From: Endozoicomonas elysicola
Lineage (GTDB): Bacteria; Pseudomonadota; Gammaproteobacteria; Pseudomonadales; Endozoicomonadaceae
Length of the DNA stretch: 64,000 nt
Assembly: GCF_000710775.1 (NCBI RefSeq)
Contig: NZ_JOJP01000001.1
Coordinates: 897,400-961,399 of the forward strand
Direction of reading: 5' to 3'
The translations under genes were made by a program, and so were the position numbers. A model generated the notes under the pieces. It ran no database searches, was not told the DNA's origin, and saw only the letters and a program-made list of their open reading frames with translations. This document shows, in pieces, positions 17,816-27,234 of the stretch. Each line of letters opens with the position of its first letter. Positions within the stretch are counted from its first letter, which is position 1.

Positions 17816-17891
17816 CTGCTGTATTTTTACCTCAGAGCCGCAATCAGGTATTCTGAATCATCATTCACCCTTATTTTTTCAGATCGTCAAT

Positions 17892-19295
17892 ATGCTGGAT
17901 GCAAGTCCCCGGGAATTAGAGCTTCCCATTGATGAAGCCACGGTTGCTATTAAAACCCCCCCTCACTCCATAGAAGCGGAGCAGTCCGTTCTGGGTGGCC
18001 TGATGCTGGATAACCAGGCCTGGGATCGTGTGGTTGATAAGCTGACTTCAGAAGACTTTTATAATCCGGGTCATCGTCGTATTTATACAGCAATCAGTAC
18101 TCTGAGTAATGAGAGTAAGCCTTTTGACCCGCTGACCGTTGCTGAGATTCTGGAAAATCGGGGTGAGTTGGATGAAGTGGGCGGGCTGGTTTATCTGGCA
18201 GAGCTGTCGGGTAGCGTTCCCAGTGTGGCGAATATTCGGGCCTACGCTGAGATTATCTTTGAGCGATCAGTCCTTCGCAAGCTGATCAATACCGGTCAGA
18301 AGATTGCGGACAGTGCCTACAATCCGGAAGGTAAAGACAGTCAGGCTATTCTCGATGAGGCTGAACGGTTGGTCTTCAACATTGCTGAAGAACGCCCGAA
18401 TACCGGTGGCCCGATGGGGGTGCGGGAGATTCTTGAAAACACCGTCAAGAAAATTGATGAGATGTTTAATGCTGGTAATGCCATTACCGGTACCACCACT
18501 GGATTCAAAGATCTTGATGAAATGACCTCGGGAATGCAGCCTTCAGATATGATCATTGTGGCCGCCCGTCCTTCCATGGGTAAAACCACGTTTGCCATGA
18601 ACCTGGTGGAAAACGCACTTCTCAATAGTGAGAAAGGCGTTATGGTCTTCAGCCTTGAGATGCCAAGTGAACAGTTGATGATGCGTATGCTTTCATCTTT
18701 GGGCAGAATCAATCAGTCCAAGGTGCGAAGTGGTCAGCTGGAAGAAGAGGACTGGCCCAAGCTGTTATCAGCAGTCGAGCGTATTAAAGACAAGAAGTTG
18801 TTTATTGATGATACGGCGGGCATCAGCCCCTCGGAAATGCGCTCACGGGTTCGCCGGGTTGTCCGGGAGCATGGTGACCTGGGGCTAATTATGATCGATT
18901 ATCTGCAGCTGATGCAGATTCCTGGTTTTGGTGAGGGCCGAACTAACGAGATTTCTGAAATTTCCCGATCGCTGAAAGCCATTGCCAAGGAGTTCAATGT
19001 CCCTGTTATAGCCCTGTCTCAGCTGAACCGATCTCTTGAGCAGCGGCCCAACAAGCGCCCTGTAAACTCCGACCTTCGTGAATCAGGAGCCATCGAGCAG
19101 GACGCTGACGTCATCATGTTTATCTATCGGGATGAGGTCTATAACCCTGATACAGAATATAAAGGGGTTGCGGAAATCATCATCGGTAAGCAGCGTAACG
19201 GCCCTATTGGATCCTGTCGGTTAGCATTCATTGGTCAGTACACCCGCTTTGAAAACCTTGCTCCAGATGCCTATGGTCGCTTTGATGATGAATGA
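17892..19295 (+). CDS. dnaB: Replicative DNA helicase DnaB
   Basis: DnaB is the hexameric 5'-3' helicase at the replication fork. The 467-residue product has the N-terminal primase-interacting domain (about 20-120, with P-H-S-I-E-A-E-Q-S-V-L-G-G), a linker, and a RecA-like motor: Walker A A-R-P-S-M-G-K-T-T near 225, Walker B L-I-M-I-D-Y-L-Q-L-M near 335, and the arginine-finger region with S-D-L-R-E-S-G. No intein is present. It follows the ribosomal operon but is separated by the terminator and repeat A, so it probably has its own promoter. Confidence 0.97.
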   Translation: MLDASPRELELPIDEATVAIKTPPHSIEAEQSVLGGLMLDNQAWDRVVDKLTSEDFYNPGHRRIYTAISTLSNESKPFDPLTVAEILENRGELDEVGGLVYLAELSGSVPSVANIRAYAEIIFERSVLRKLINTGQKIADSAYNPEGKDSQAILDEAERLVFNIAEERPNTGGPMGVREILENTVKKIDEMFNAGNAITGTTTGFKDLDEMTSGMQPSDMIIVAARPSMGKTTFAMNLVENALLNSEKGVMVFSLEMPSEQLMMRMLSSLGRINQSKVRSGQLEEEDWPKLLSAVERIKDKKLFIDDTAGISPSEMRSRVRRVVREHGDLGLIMIDYLQLMQIPGFGEGRTNEISEISRSLKAIAKEFNVPVIALSQLNRSLEQRPNKRPVNSDLRESGAIEQDADVIMFIYRDEVYNPDTEYKGVAEIIIGKQRNGPIGSCRLAFIGQYTRFENLAPDAYGRFDDE

Positions 19296-19300
19296 TTTTT

Positions 19301-19351
19301 TAACCACCAAGTGCTCAAAGAAAGGTCTTTCATTTGAACGCGTGGTGGTTA
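19301..19351. repeat. Inverted repeat behind dnaB
   Basis: TAACCACCA (19301-19309) pairs with TGGTGGTTA (19343-19351), and an inner AAAGA/TCTTT stem lies between. It sits 5 bases after the dnaB stop and may act as a terminator. Its ends resemble the hairpin at 59845-59906. Confidence 0.5.
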
Positions 19352-19427
19352 CATCCGGGATGTCTGCAAAGCAGTGAGAAAATGGCCAAATCCAGCTTTT
19401 TCGCAGTAGGTTGAGTCCGACAGGTTC

Positions 19428-20420
19428 CTAGGCGAAGACTGGCAGTGGTGGTTCGTCCAAAGCTGCCAGCTGTTCCCTTAGCTCCAATATATGTTCTGCC
19501 CAATACCGTTCGGTATTGAACCAGGTAAATGCTTTGGGAAATGCAGGATCATCCCAGCGCTTTGCTAGCCAGCCACTGTAGTTGAGCAGTCGGAGTGTTC
19601 GGAAGTATTCTACCAGGTTCAGCTCTGAAGGGCTGAAATCCATAAACTCACCGTAACCTTCCAGAATCTCTGCCATTTGCAGGGTCTGTTCTCTTCGGTC
19701 ACCGGAAAGCAGCATCCAGATATCCTGAATCGCCGGTGCCATGCAGGTGTCGTCAAAATCGACAAAGTGTGGAGCATCGCTTCGCCAGAGAATATTGCCG
19801 CTATGGCAGTCCCCGTGAACGCGAATCGATTCCCAGCTGTGTTGATGATTAATACGGTCAAGGCGGTGGAGTAAATCTCGGGTCAGGGTTTGGTAAGCTT
19901 CAAGAAGTGAAGACGGGATAAAATCGTTTTCCAGAAGAAATTCGACATTGTCGATGCCGTATCTCTGCAAATTGATTTCCGGGCGGTGCTGGAAAGGCTT
20001 GGCTGACCCCAGCTTGTGCATCCGACCCAGCGTACGCCCAAGGATCAGCAGGTTGTCCAGGTTATCCAGCTCAGGGGCATGGCCACCCTGTCGGGGAAAA
20101 AGGGCAAAAAGAAAACCTTCAAATTCATGCAGTGTATTGCCATGTTCATCGGTGCTTGGAGCAACCACCGGTAACTCCATAGCCTTGAGATCAAGGGTGA
20201 ACTGATGTTCCTCCAGGATCTGCTCCTTTGACCAACGTTCAGGGCGGTAGAATTTGGCAATCAGAGGTTCACTTTCTTCAATACCTACCTGATAAACCCG
20301 GTTCTCATAACTGTTTAAAGCCATAATTCGGGCATCACTGATGAACCCCACACTCTCCACTGCGTCCAGTACTCGATCGGGAGTCAGCTGGTCGTAAGGG
20401 TGTTGAGTGGGCGTATTCAT
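19428..20420 (-). CDS. srkA: Stress response kinase A (SrkA/YihE)
   Basis: SrkA is a eukaryotic-like Ser/Thr kinase of the aminoglycoside-phosphotransferase fold; in E. coli it counters the MazEF-linked death pathway after stress. The 330-residue product shows the catalytic H-G-D-C-H-S-G-N loop (near 205) and the metal-binding D-F-D-D-T motif, with Y-E-N-R-V-Y-Q-V and I-A-K-F-Y-R-P in the N-lobe. I start at 20420 because GGAGG stands five bases upstream; a start at 20432 would overlap that site. Length matches the family. Confidence 0.92.
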   Translation of the reverse strand: MNTPTQHPYDQLTPDRVLDAVESVGFISDARIMALNSYENRVYQVGIEESEPLIAKFYRPERWSKEQILEEHQFTLDLKAMELPVVAPSTDEHGNTLHEFEGFLFALFPRQGGHAPELDNLDNLLILGRTLGRMHKLGSAKPFQHRPEINLQRYGIDNVEFLLENDFIPSSLLEAYQTLTRDLLHRLDRINHQHSWESIRVHGDCHSGNILWRSDAPHFVDFDDTCMAPAIQDIWMLLSGDRREQTLQMAEILEGYGEFMDFSPSELNLVEYFRTLRLLNYSGWLAKRWDDPAFPKAFTWFNTERYWAEHILELREQLAALDEPPLPVFA

Positions 20421-20558
20421 GCGGGCCTCCAAAGGAGTCTGAGTTCTGTGGAGGGGATTCTATAACCAATAGTACAGGCTGGCCACTGAGACCGGATGGA
20501 ATTCTGATCTTAAGGGATGTGGGTATACTGTCCAAACTGTCTGACTTTACTGAAAGGA

Positions 20559-20610
20559 GGCCTTATTGAAGATGGACCGTTGAAATTGGTTTACTTCCGC
20601 TGATAAGGCC
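20559..20610. other. Inverted repeat between the cupin-like gene and srkA
   Basis: GGCCTTAT (20559-20566) pairs with ATAAGGCC (20603-20610) around a 36-base loop. It lies 10 bp downstream of the cupin-like gene's stop codon (minus strand) but has no T-run. Confidence 0.35.
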
Positions 20611-20619
20611 ATCTGCTCT

Positions 20620-21447
20620 TTAACTGACATTCTTTGAAAAACGTATAGGTGCTAACTCTCCACTTTTCTTACGCAGAATCACTGTCGAAAAGTCAGGTGT
20701 CGCGGAGTAGATAACCAGATAGCGCCCAACCAGATAAGCATCGGAATGAATAACCCATGGAGCCATGACAATGGCATAACCAAAAGGAACCTGAAAAGCG
20801 GACATCAAATAGTCGCCTTCCTGAGTCTGTTTGCCAATAATTAAATAACCTTCGGCATCTTTATTTAATGGCATATGCAAATGTGGTCGGTCATGAACCT
20901 CCAGATACGTTCCTCCTCCCTTATCCTGATCCATTAAATAGGAATCGACATAGCGCTCACCAATCGAGGTGATAGTGACTGGTAAGTTACCGGTAGAATC
21001 AAAGCTTACTACCTCTCCAACCCTAATCAGTCGGCAGCCATAAAAAGCAAGGTGCTCATGGGTGGTTGGTGCCACAGGGATAACCAGTTCCTTTTCATAA
21101 TCGGGTAAAAAGAAACTCCCCATACCGCCCAGAATGTTGGCATCCTTCGTGGACAAATCAACATCCTTAATCCACTTTCCTTTCGCATTCACCAAAGACG
21201 GTGTGGCAGGTGTTGTTAATGATTCAGAAACGGTTGCCACAGGTTCAGGTACTAAACCCTGCCAGGTTAATCGATAGTTTTTTTCAGGCTCTGCATAGCC
21301 AATGATGTTTTCTGTTCGCATAAAAGCAGAGCAATGATCACCTTTACGATTTACCAGAAGAACAGGAAGGTCCCGTTGAAGGTCTGCCGGCAGCTCCCTC
21401 ATTTGGGCAAAAACATCTTCAAACATATTCAGTGCGCTTTTACTCAT
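20620..21447 (-). CDS. Cupin-like protein of unknown function
   Basis: I do not recognise a named family. The 275-residue product has no signal peptide or membrane segment. Its C-terminal half looks like a single cupin barrel: H-D-R-P-H-L-H-M-P-L, then G-Y-L-I-I-G, and P-F-G-Y-A-I-V-M-A-P-W-V-I-H-S-D, which resemble the two metal-binding cupin motifs. Proteins of this shape include small-molecule lyases, isomerases and dioxygenases. It lies downstream of an NhaC-family transporter on the same strand (147 bp apart), so it may act on that transporter's substrate. That link is inference. Confidence 0.6.
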   Translation of the reverse strand: MSKSALNMFEDVFAQMRELPADLQRDLPVLLVNRKGDHCSAFMRTENIIGYAEPEKNYRLTWQGLVPEPVATVSESLTTPATPSLVNAKGKWIKDVDLSTKDANILGGMGSFFLPDYEKELVIPVAPTTHEHLAFYGCRLIRVGEVVSFDSTGNLPVTITSIGERYVDSYLMDQDKGGGTYLEVHDRPHLHMPLNKDAEGYLIIGKQTQEGDYLMSAFQVPFGYAIVMAPWVIHSDAYLVGRYLVIYSATPDFSTVILRKKSGELAPIRFSKNVS

Positions 21448-21594
21448 GAGTACTTCTCCCTCTCAAATTCATTCTTTCTTGAAATTTTTCAAATCAAACG
21501 CAACCTGCCTCTTCAGAGGTGAAAGCATTTATTGTTATTCAGCGATTTAGCTAAGAGATACCTGTTCAATAACGTCGAGTAGGCGAATTATTTT

Positions 21595-23013
21595 TTATCT
21601 CTCTATCTGACTGGCCTGAGCATTGTCTTTAACTACTTTACTGCGGAATAAAGCAATTCCCATGTAAGCAAAAACAATGGAAACCAGAGGGTTTATCCAG
21701 TTCAGCAGGGCCCAGGGGGCATAATCGAGAACAGGTACTCCCAGGGTGGCAGCAAAGAAAGCACCACCGGTTGTCCAGGGAATCAGTGCCGTTGTTAGAG
21801 TGGCTCCTTCTTCCAATGAACGACTCATGACTGAACGATCAATCTGCCTGGCGTCGTAACTGTCACCGAACAGCTGTCCCCCAAGAATGATTGACATGTA
21901 GGCTTCCCCCATTGCGAGGTTGCCAAAAAACACAGAAATAATGGTGGTTGCTACCAGTGAGGCTCTGCGTTTTACCCGTCGGACGACACCGGTAATCAAT
22001 ACCCTGAGAAACCCAAAGCGATCAAGAATACCGCCCAGAGCCAGCGCCATTAACGACAGGGACAGTGTCCCCATCATGGAGTTGATGCCACCCCTGCTCA
22101 GTAAGCTGTCCAGCTGCTCTACACCGGTTTGAACACTACCACCGTTGAACAGGCTGTTAAGTACTGTACTGATATCTGTTCCCTGCAGTAACAATGCCAA
22201 AAGAACAGCGGTTGCCGTTGCTGCAACCATGGCCACTTCTGCGGCCACCTGCCGTACGCTCAGTACCAGCATAACCAGAAGTGGCAGCAGCGTAATAAGG
22301 CTCAGTGAGAAGTGATTCTCAAGAGTGACCATCAACGTGTTCAGGTGCTGGGTTGGCATGGTGTTACTGCTGTAACCCATTCCCAGCCAGGTGAATATGG
22401 CCAGACAGATGAGGTAAACAGGGCCGGTTGTGTAACTCATGCTTTTGATATGAGCATAAAGGCTGGTTTTTGAACTCATTGCCGACAGGTTTGTGGTATC
22501 TGAAACCGGGGACATCTTGTCACCAAAACAGGCGCCTGAAATCACCATGCCTGCGATCAACGGTAACGGCAGCCCCATGCAGGCACCAATACTCATCAGA
22601 ACAACGCCGGCTGTACCGACCGTGCCCCAGCTGGTTCCGGTTGCCAGCGACATAAGGCTGCAGAGAATCAGGCCTGCGGGTAGAAAAAACACGGGATCAA
22701 TGAATGATATTCCGTAATAAACCAATGTCGCCAGAGTGCCGCTTTCAATGAAAGCGGCAATAACAACACCGATCAGAATAAAGATATAAATGGCTGACAA
22801 TGCTGTTTTTATGCCGTTATTCATGGCCTGATGAATATCTTTGTAGCTGTAGCCAAGAATTAATGCGCTCCCTGCCCCAACAATCAGACAGATAAGCATT
22901 AAGCTGTGTAGACTGGTCTGCAAATGGAATAGTCCTACCCCAATCACAGAGACGATGGCTGCAAAGGTCAGTAAGGCATGTTGAAAACCTGGTTCTTTCG
23001 ACGTGCTGCTCAT
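21595..23013 (-). CDS. NhaC-family Na+/H+ or metabolite antiporter
   Basis: The 472-residue protein has about eleven to twelve hydrophobic helices with family motifs such as A-T-G-T-S-W-G-T-V-G-T-A near 127, G-D-K-M-S-P-V-S-D-T-T-N-L near 170, and E-G-A-T-L-T-T-A-L-I-P-W-T-T-G-G near 400. The family includes Na+/H+ antiporters and also malate/lactate and amino-acid exchangers. A divergent LysR regulator and a downstream cupin-like protein point to a metabolite carrier rather than simple ion homeostasis. The substrate cannot be read from sequence. Confidence 0.85.
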   Translation of the reverse strand: MSSTSKEPGFQHALLTFAAIVSVIGVGLFHLQTSLHSLMLICLIVGAGSALILGYSYKDIHQAMNNGIKTALSAIYIFILIGVVIAAFIESGTLATLVYYGISFIDPVFFLPAGLILCSLMSLATGTSWGTVGTAGVVLMSIGACMGLPLPLIAGMVISGACFGDKMSPVSDTTNLSAMSSKTSLYAHIKSMSYTTGPVYLICLAIFTWLGMGYSSNTMPTQHLNTLMVTLENHFSLSLITLLPLLVMLVLSVRQVAAEVAMVAATATAVLLALLLQGTDISTVLNSLFNGGSVQTGVEQLDSLLSRGGINSMMGTLSLSLMALALGGILDRFGFLRVLITGVVRRVKRRASLVATTIISVFFGNLAMGEAYMSIILGGQLFGDSYDARQIDRSVMSRSLEEGATLTTALIPWTTGGAFFAATLGVPVLDYAPWALLNWINPLVSIVFAYMGIALFRSKVVKDNAQASQIER

Positions 23014-23057
23014 AAATAGCTCCCTTGGAGGCTATATCTGGGCAGCCTCACTGCATC

Positions 23058-23172
23058 ATTAGAATTCTTATTGATTGATCTGTATAAAATTCAATCAGTT
23101 TTGTAAGCAGCCGAAGACTATCAAATAGAAATACGGTGAACCCATCCCTTTCTAATAACAAACCCATTAGAA
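23058..23172. promoter_or_regulatory. Candidate LysR operators between nhaC-like gene and lysR
   Basis: Two related dyads lie in the 165-bp divergent region. TTCTAAT-N9-ATTAGAA (23150-23172) has perfect 7-bp arms and sits 6 bp before the lysR ATG. ATTAGAATTCTTAT (23058-23071) shares the ATTAGAA box near the transporter start. This is typical of LysR sites that control both directions. Confidence 0.5.
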
Positions 23173-23178
23173 AAACTA

Positions 23179-24138
23179 ATGAATAAGTTTTCACTGCCAT
23201 CTCTGCAAACCCTGCGTACCTTCGAGAGTTGTTACCGGCTTGGCAGTTTCACCAAGGCAGCTGGCGAGTTGAATATCAGTCAGGGGGCTGTCAGCCAGCA
23301 CATAAAATCGCTGGAAATCAGGCTTGGTTTTGCTGTGTTCCTGAGGGAAGGTCGACGTATTGTGCCGACCCCATCAGGCAGAGCCCTGCTTCATGTGGTC
23401 AATGAGAGCTTAACTCGAATTACCGAAGTGATTTATGCTGAGCGCAGCAAGCAATGCGAGGATGAATTGATTGTTTCTTCTTTGCCGGGATTTGCTATTC
23501 GCTGGCTGTTTCCCAGGCTGGTTAATTTTGAGAAAGTCATCCCCGACGTTCGGTTATCCGTTAATGCCATATCAAACCCAATGGACTTCTCTCTCCATCA
23601 TGCCCATCTGGCAATTGTATATACCCATGAGGCAGTATCTTCATCCGACAGCTCAGAATCTGGCCTGTTCAGTGAATCTATTTTTCCTGTCTGCTCCCCG
23701 GCTTTTGCAGAGGCACATGGTTTGAATGGTAACAAGGACGATGCCAGCCGGTTTATCAATAGGCTGCCAGAGTTGACACTGTTATACGACATAAGCTCCG
23801 CAAGGCAGGCGCATACTGATATCTGGTCATACTGGGCAGACTCTCAGGGTGTTGACCTGACAAAAAGCCATGTCCAAAAGTACAGTCAGTCCAATATTAC
23901 GTTGCAGCTGGCAGAACTTGGTCATGGTGTCGCTATGGGAAGAACTTCCCTGGTGATGGATGCTATCAGGAAAGGGCAACTGATCCAGTTACAACCGGCT
24001 CAGATACGAAATCCCTGCCGTTATCATCTGCAGATTTATCCCGGGTTATCCAGACACCGGGGAGTAGAAATTTTTTCAAAAACGCTTCGATTAATGACTC
24101 AAGAGATCGAAGAGTTTGAAAATAGTTATCTTTATTAA
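23179..24138 (+). CDS. LysR-family transcriptional regulator (GcvA-like)
   Basis: The 319-residue product has an N-terminal winged helix-turn-helix (L-R-T-F-E-S-C-Y-R-L-G-S-F-T-K-A-A near 12-28; I-S-Q-G-A-V-S-Q-H-I-K-S-L-E near 34-47), then a linker helix and a periplasmic-binding-like effector domain. The F-E-x-x-x-x-x-G-S-F-x-x-A-A and F-x-R-E-G-R-R style resembles the GcvA subgroup. It is transcribed away from the NhaC-family gene, which it most likely controls, perhaps with its own synthesis. The effector is unknown. Confidence 0.9.
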   Translation: MNKFSLPSLQTLRTFESCYRLGSFTKAAGELNISQGAVSQHIKSLEIRLGFAVFLREGRRIVPTPSGRALLHVVNESLTRITEVIYAERSKQCEDELIVSSLPGFAIRWLFPRLVNFEKVIPDVRLSVNAISNPMDFSLHHAHLAIVYTHEAVSSSDSSESGLFSESIFPVCSPAFAEAHGLNGNKDDASRFINRLPELTLLYDISSARQAHTDIWSYWADSQGVDLTKSHVQKYSQSNITLQLAELGHGVAMGRTSLVMDAIRKGQLIQLQPAQIRNPCRYHLQIYPGLSRHRGVEIFSKTLRLMTQEIEEFENSYLY

Positions 24139-24229
24139 AAGACTCAGTCAATCCTCAAAATAGTCCAGACATGCAGAAACTGAGTTGGACTCTATAATTT
24201 CATAGCAATATCTCCAGCAGTTATCAGGT

Positions 24230-25576
24230 ATGCCTTCCGACTCCCCATTGCTTGCAGCCTGTCAGGAATGTGGCATGGTTTCTCGAGTACCCAATTTACT
24301 TGAAGATCAGGTCGCATCATGCCCGCGCTGTGGTAACTCGCTCGTTACACGAATCAAAGGCTGCCACAGCAAAGTATTTGCCTATGGCCTGGCAGCATTG
24401 ATACTGCAGGGAGTCAGCTGTTTCTTTCCCTTTATGGCGATAGATGTTGAGGGAATATCACAGCAGGTCGCACTGATTGATGTATTGATTGTATTCTTCT
24501 ACTTCAATAAGGCTGCACTGGCCTCATTATTGCTGCTGACTATCATTTTTCTGCCTGCATTCTACTTGGTGGGGTTGATGATTCTGTTTGCCATGGCCTG
24601 GTACTCAGCAACATCGCAACAGTACCTTGGTGATTCCACGTGGGTTAAACGGCTTTTTCGTTTTGTGTTTTGTGCGGAACCCTGGTTGCTGGTGGATATT
24701 TTCTTTATAGGCGCCCTGGTCAGCATTATTAAAATGGCGTCCCTGTCCGATATCAGCATTGGTATTGCCTTCTGGACTTACTTTGTTTTTGCCCTGCTGG
24801 TGGTTAAATGCTCCCGCATGGCAGACAGGCACTGGCTTTGCGCTTATCTTTTTTCACCGGTCAGTACGGCAGATGTTCAGCCCGGAGACAGTCACCTGAC
24901 CGGTAATCATTTGGTTTGCCATTTGTGCGGCCAGATTAATCCCGCCACAGATGGTAACGTTGATAAAGTGACGCACTGTCAGCGCTGCCATTTTCGACTG
25001 TACTCATACAACCCCGGTCAAAGTATCAGGCTTACGACAGCGGTACTGATGACGTCATTGATCTTTTACTTTCCGGCAAACCTGTACCCCATGATGTACA
25101 CCACCAGTTTTGGTGACTCGGACGGATCCACCATCATGGATGGCGTGATATTACTCTGGAAGCTGGGTTCTTATCCGGTTGCGCTGGTGATTCTGACCGC
25201 CAGTATTATTCTGCCACTGACCAAGATGCTGATTCTGATCCACCTGCTCTGGTCCCAGCGCAGGCGGGAAGAAGAGGCCTCGCAGGTGGTTCTTGAGAGA
25301 CTAAAACTCTATCGGTTTATTGAGGTTATTGGGCGCTGGTCGATGATTGATGTCTTCGTTGTCGCGATCCTTGCAGCGCTGGTTCAATTTGGTGAGCTTA
25401 TGCGTGTTACGCCTGGCAGAGCGGTCTTTTATTTTGCCCTGGTGGTGATCTTTACTCTGCTCTCCACACGATTTTTCGATCCACGAATTCTCTGGAAAAA
25501 CATTCCCTGTACTCACGACGATGGGCGTATGACCTCCAAGGGCTGCCTGAGGTTTGACCAAAAGGCAGAGCTTTAA
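24230..25576 (+). CDS. pqiA: Intermembrane transport protein PqiA (LetA family)
   Basis: PqiA is the inner-membrane partner of the MCE protein PqiB in lipid traffic between membranes. The 448-residue product has two similar halves, each with a zinc-ribbon-like pair of Cys motifs (C11/C14 with C31/C34, and C230/C233 with C250/C253) followed by four membrane helices. A TATAAT box at 24193-24198 may serve as the -10, though no good -35 is seen. The stop codon overlaps the pqiB start (TAATG), so translation is coupled. In enterics the operon responds to paraquat and envelope stress. Confidence 0.93.
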   Translation: MPSDSPLLAACQECGMVSRVPNLLEDQVASCPRCGNSLVTRIKGCHSKVFAYGLAALILQGVSCFFPFMAIDVEGISQQVALIDVLIVFFYFNKAALASLLLLTIIFLPAFYLVGLMILFAMAWYSATSQQYLGDSTWVKRLFRFVFCAEPWLLVDIFFIGALVSIIKMASLSDISIGIAFWTYFVFALLVVKCSRMADRHWLCAYLFSPVSTADVQPGDSHLTGNHLVCHLCGQINPATDGNVDKVTHCQRCHFRLYSYNPGQSIRLTTAVLMTSLIFYFPANLYPMMYTTSFGDSDGSTIMDGVILLWKLGSYPVALVILTASIILPLTKMLILIHLLWSQRRREEEASQVVLERLKLYRFIEVIGRWSMIDVFVVAILAALVQFGELMRVTPGRAVFYFALVVIFTLLSTRFFDPRILWKNIPCTHDDGRMTSKGCLRFDQKAEL

Positions 25577-27234
25577 TGGACGAACAAAAAACAACAGCAA
25601 CGGTATCCCCGGACCGGCATTTTTCTCCAGTCTGGATCATCCCGATTGTGTCGTTGATTGTGGCTGGCTGGATGGTCTATCAGTACATGAGTCAGCAGGG
25701 ACCTGAGATCCATTTAACCGTACAGACTGCCGAGGGAGTGGTGCCAGACAAAACACTGGTTAAGGTGCGCAGTGTCAAAGTGGGTATGGTGACTGCCGTC
25801 AAATTGAGTAAAGACTACAGTCAGATTGATCTGACGGTTCGAATGGACAGTGGTACCGATCGCATGCTGCGTAAAGACAGCGAGTTCTGGCTGGTGAAAC
25901 CACGCATTGGTACTGAAGGTGTGACCGGTTTGGAAACCCTGCTTTCAGGTCCTTATATAGAGCTGGAACCCGGTGACTCCAAAGAGAAACGATCTGAGTT
26001 TGTCATGCTCAGTGCCCCTCCCATTGCAGGGCCTGATATTAAGGGAATCCGGGTGATACTGGTTACCAGTGAGGCGGGAAAATTGGCCATCGGTGATCCG
26101 GTCATGTTTGAAGGCTATGTGGTGGGGCGGGTTGAGAAAACCGGGTTTGATGTGGATAAACACCAGGCTACCTATCAACTGTTTATCTTCCAGCCGTACA
26201 GTGGTCTGCTTCGCACCCGCAGTCGATTCTGGCTCAACTCGGGTATGGACATTAATCTGAACGCCCAGGGATTCAGTATCAACTTTGCTTCTCTGGAAAC
26301 GTTGATTTCTGGAGGCGTGACTTTTGCGGTACCTGAGGGCTCCCCGGAAGGTGAGCGAATAAATGGAGAAATGCCTGAGTTTGAACTCTATGACAATCTC
26401 CAGGATGTTCGGGCGAATATGTATGAGAAGCTGATCCCCTATGCCATGTTGTTTGCGGATTCTGTGCGTGGCCTCTCACCGGGAGCCCCGGTTGAGTATC
26501 GTGGCATTCGTATCGGCACGGTAAAGCAGGTTCCTTTTGTGCTGAGCGGAAAGGCCTCAGTGGCTACCATGAAAATTCCTGTCCTGGTCAATATCGAGCT
26601 GGAACGTATTGATCACCTGGCATCTTCCCGGGAAACCATTGATCAGCTGGAACAGAGCTTTGCGGATGCCTTTAAAAATGGCCTTCGAGCATCCCTAAAA
26701 ACGGCAAACTTTCTCTCAGGCTCTTTGTATATTGATATCGACTTTTATCCCGATGAAGTGCATGCCTCCAAACCCGACGCTGTCAGAACGTATTATGGTT
26801 ACAACGTATTCCCGACCATAGAGGGTGAGTTTGTACTGCTGCAGCATCAAATTGAACATATTCTTACCAAGCTCGAAAAACTGCCCGTTGATAAGACGGT
26901 TGATTATTTGAACCAGAGTCTTGTGCGTCTTGATGGGGCGGGTCAACAGCTTCAGAAAACACTGAAGGACGTCGACGGCCTGCTGGCGCAGAAAGAGACG
27001 CAGCAACTTCCACAGACTGCCCATAGAACTCTGACCGACCTGAGGTCTATTTTGAAAGGGTTCAGTCCCGACTCGACTAACTACGCAGAAATTGGACAAG
27101 TACTGTTGCGCATCAATCAGGCGTTGGGACAGCTGGATCCCTTACTGAAAACCTTAAATGAACAGCCAGACGCCCTTATTTTTGGCACAAAAGGAGCGGC
27201 AGACCCTGTCCCTGTCAAAGGAATCAACCCATGA
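25576..27234 (+). CDS. pqiB: Intermembrane transport protein PqiB (three MCE domains)
   Basis: PqiB forms a syringe-like hexamer that spans the periplasm and carries lipids. The 552-residue product has an N-terminal membrane helix (about 16-36) and three MCE domains, near 45-140, 155-250 and 290-400, each with a V-x-x-x-x-V/I-G-x-V core (V-K-V-G-M-V, Y-V-V-G-R-V, I-R-I-G-T-V). A helical C-terminal stretch (430-540) would form the needle. Start and stop codons overlap the neighbouring genes on both sides. Confidence 0.95.
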   Translation: MDEQKTTATVSPDRHFSPVWIIPIVSLIVAGWMVYQYMSQQGPEIHLTVQTAEGVVPDKTLVKVRSVKVGMVTAVKLSKDYSQIDLTVRMDSGTDRMLRKDSEFWLVKPRIGTEGVTGLETLLSGPYIELEPGDSKEKRSEFVMLSAPPIAGPDIKGIRVILVTSEAGKLAIGDPVMFEGYVVGRVEKTGFDVDKHQATYQLFIFQPYSGLLRTRSRFWLNSGMDINLNAQGFSINFASLETLISGGVTFAVPEGSPEGERINGEMPEFELYDNLQDVRANMYEKLIPYAMLFADSVRGLSPGAPVEYRGIRIGTVKQVPFVLSGKASVATMKIPVLVNIELERIDHLASSRETIDQLEQSFADAFKNGLRASLKTANFLSGSLYIDIDFYPDEVHASKPDAVRTYYGYNVFPTIEGEFVLLQHQIEHILTKLEKLPVDKTVDYLNQSLVRLDGAGQQLQKTLKDVDGLLAQKETQQLPQTAHRTLTDLRSILKGFSPDSTNYAEIGQVLLRINQALGQLDPLLKTLNEQPDALIFGTKGAADPVPVKGINP

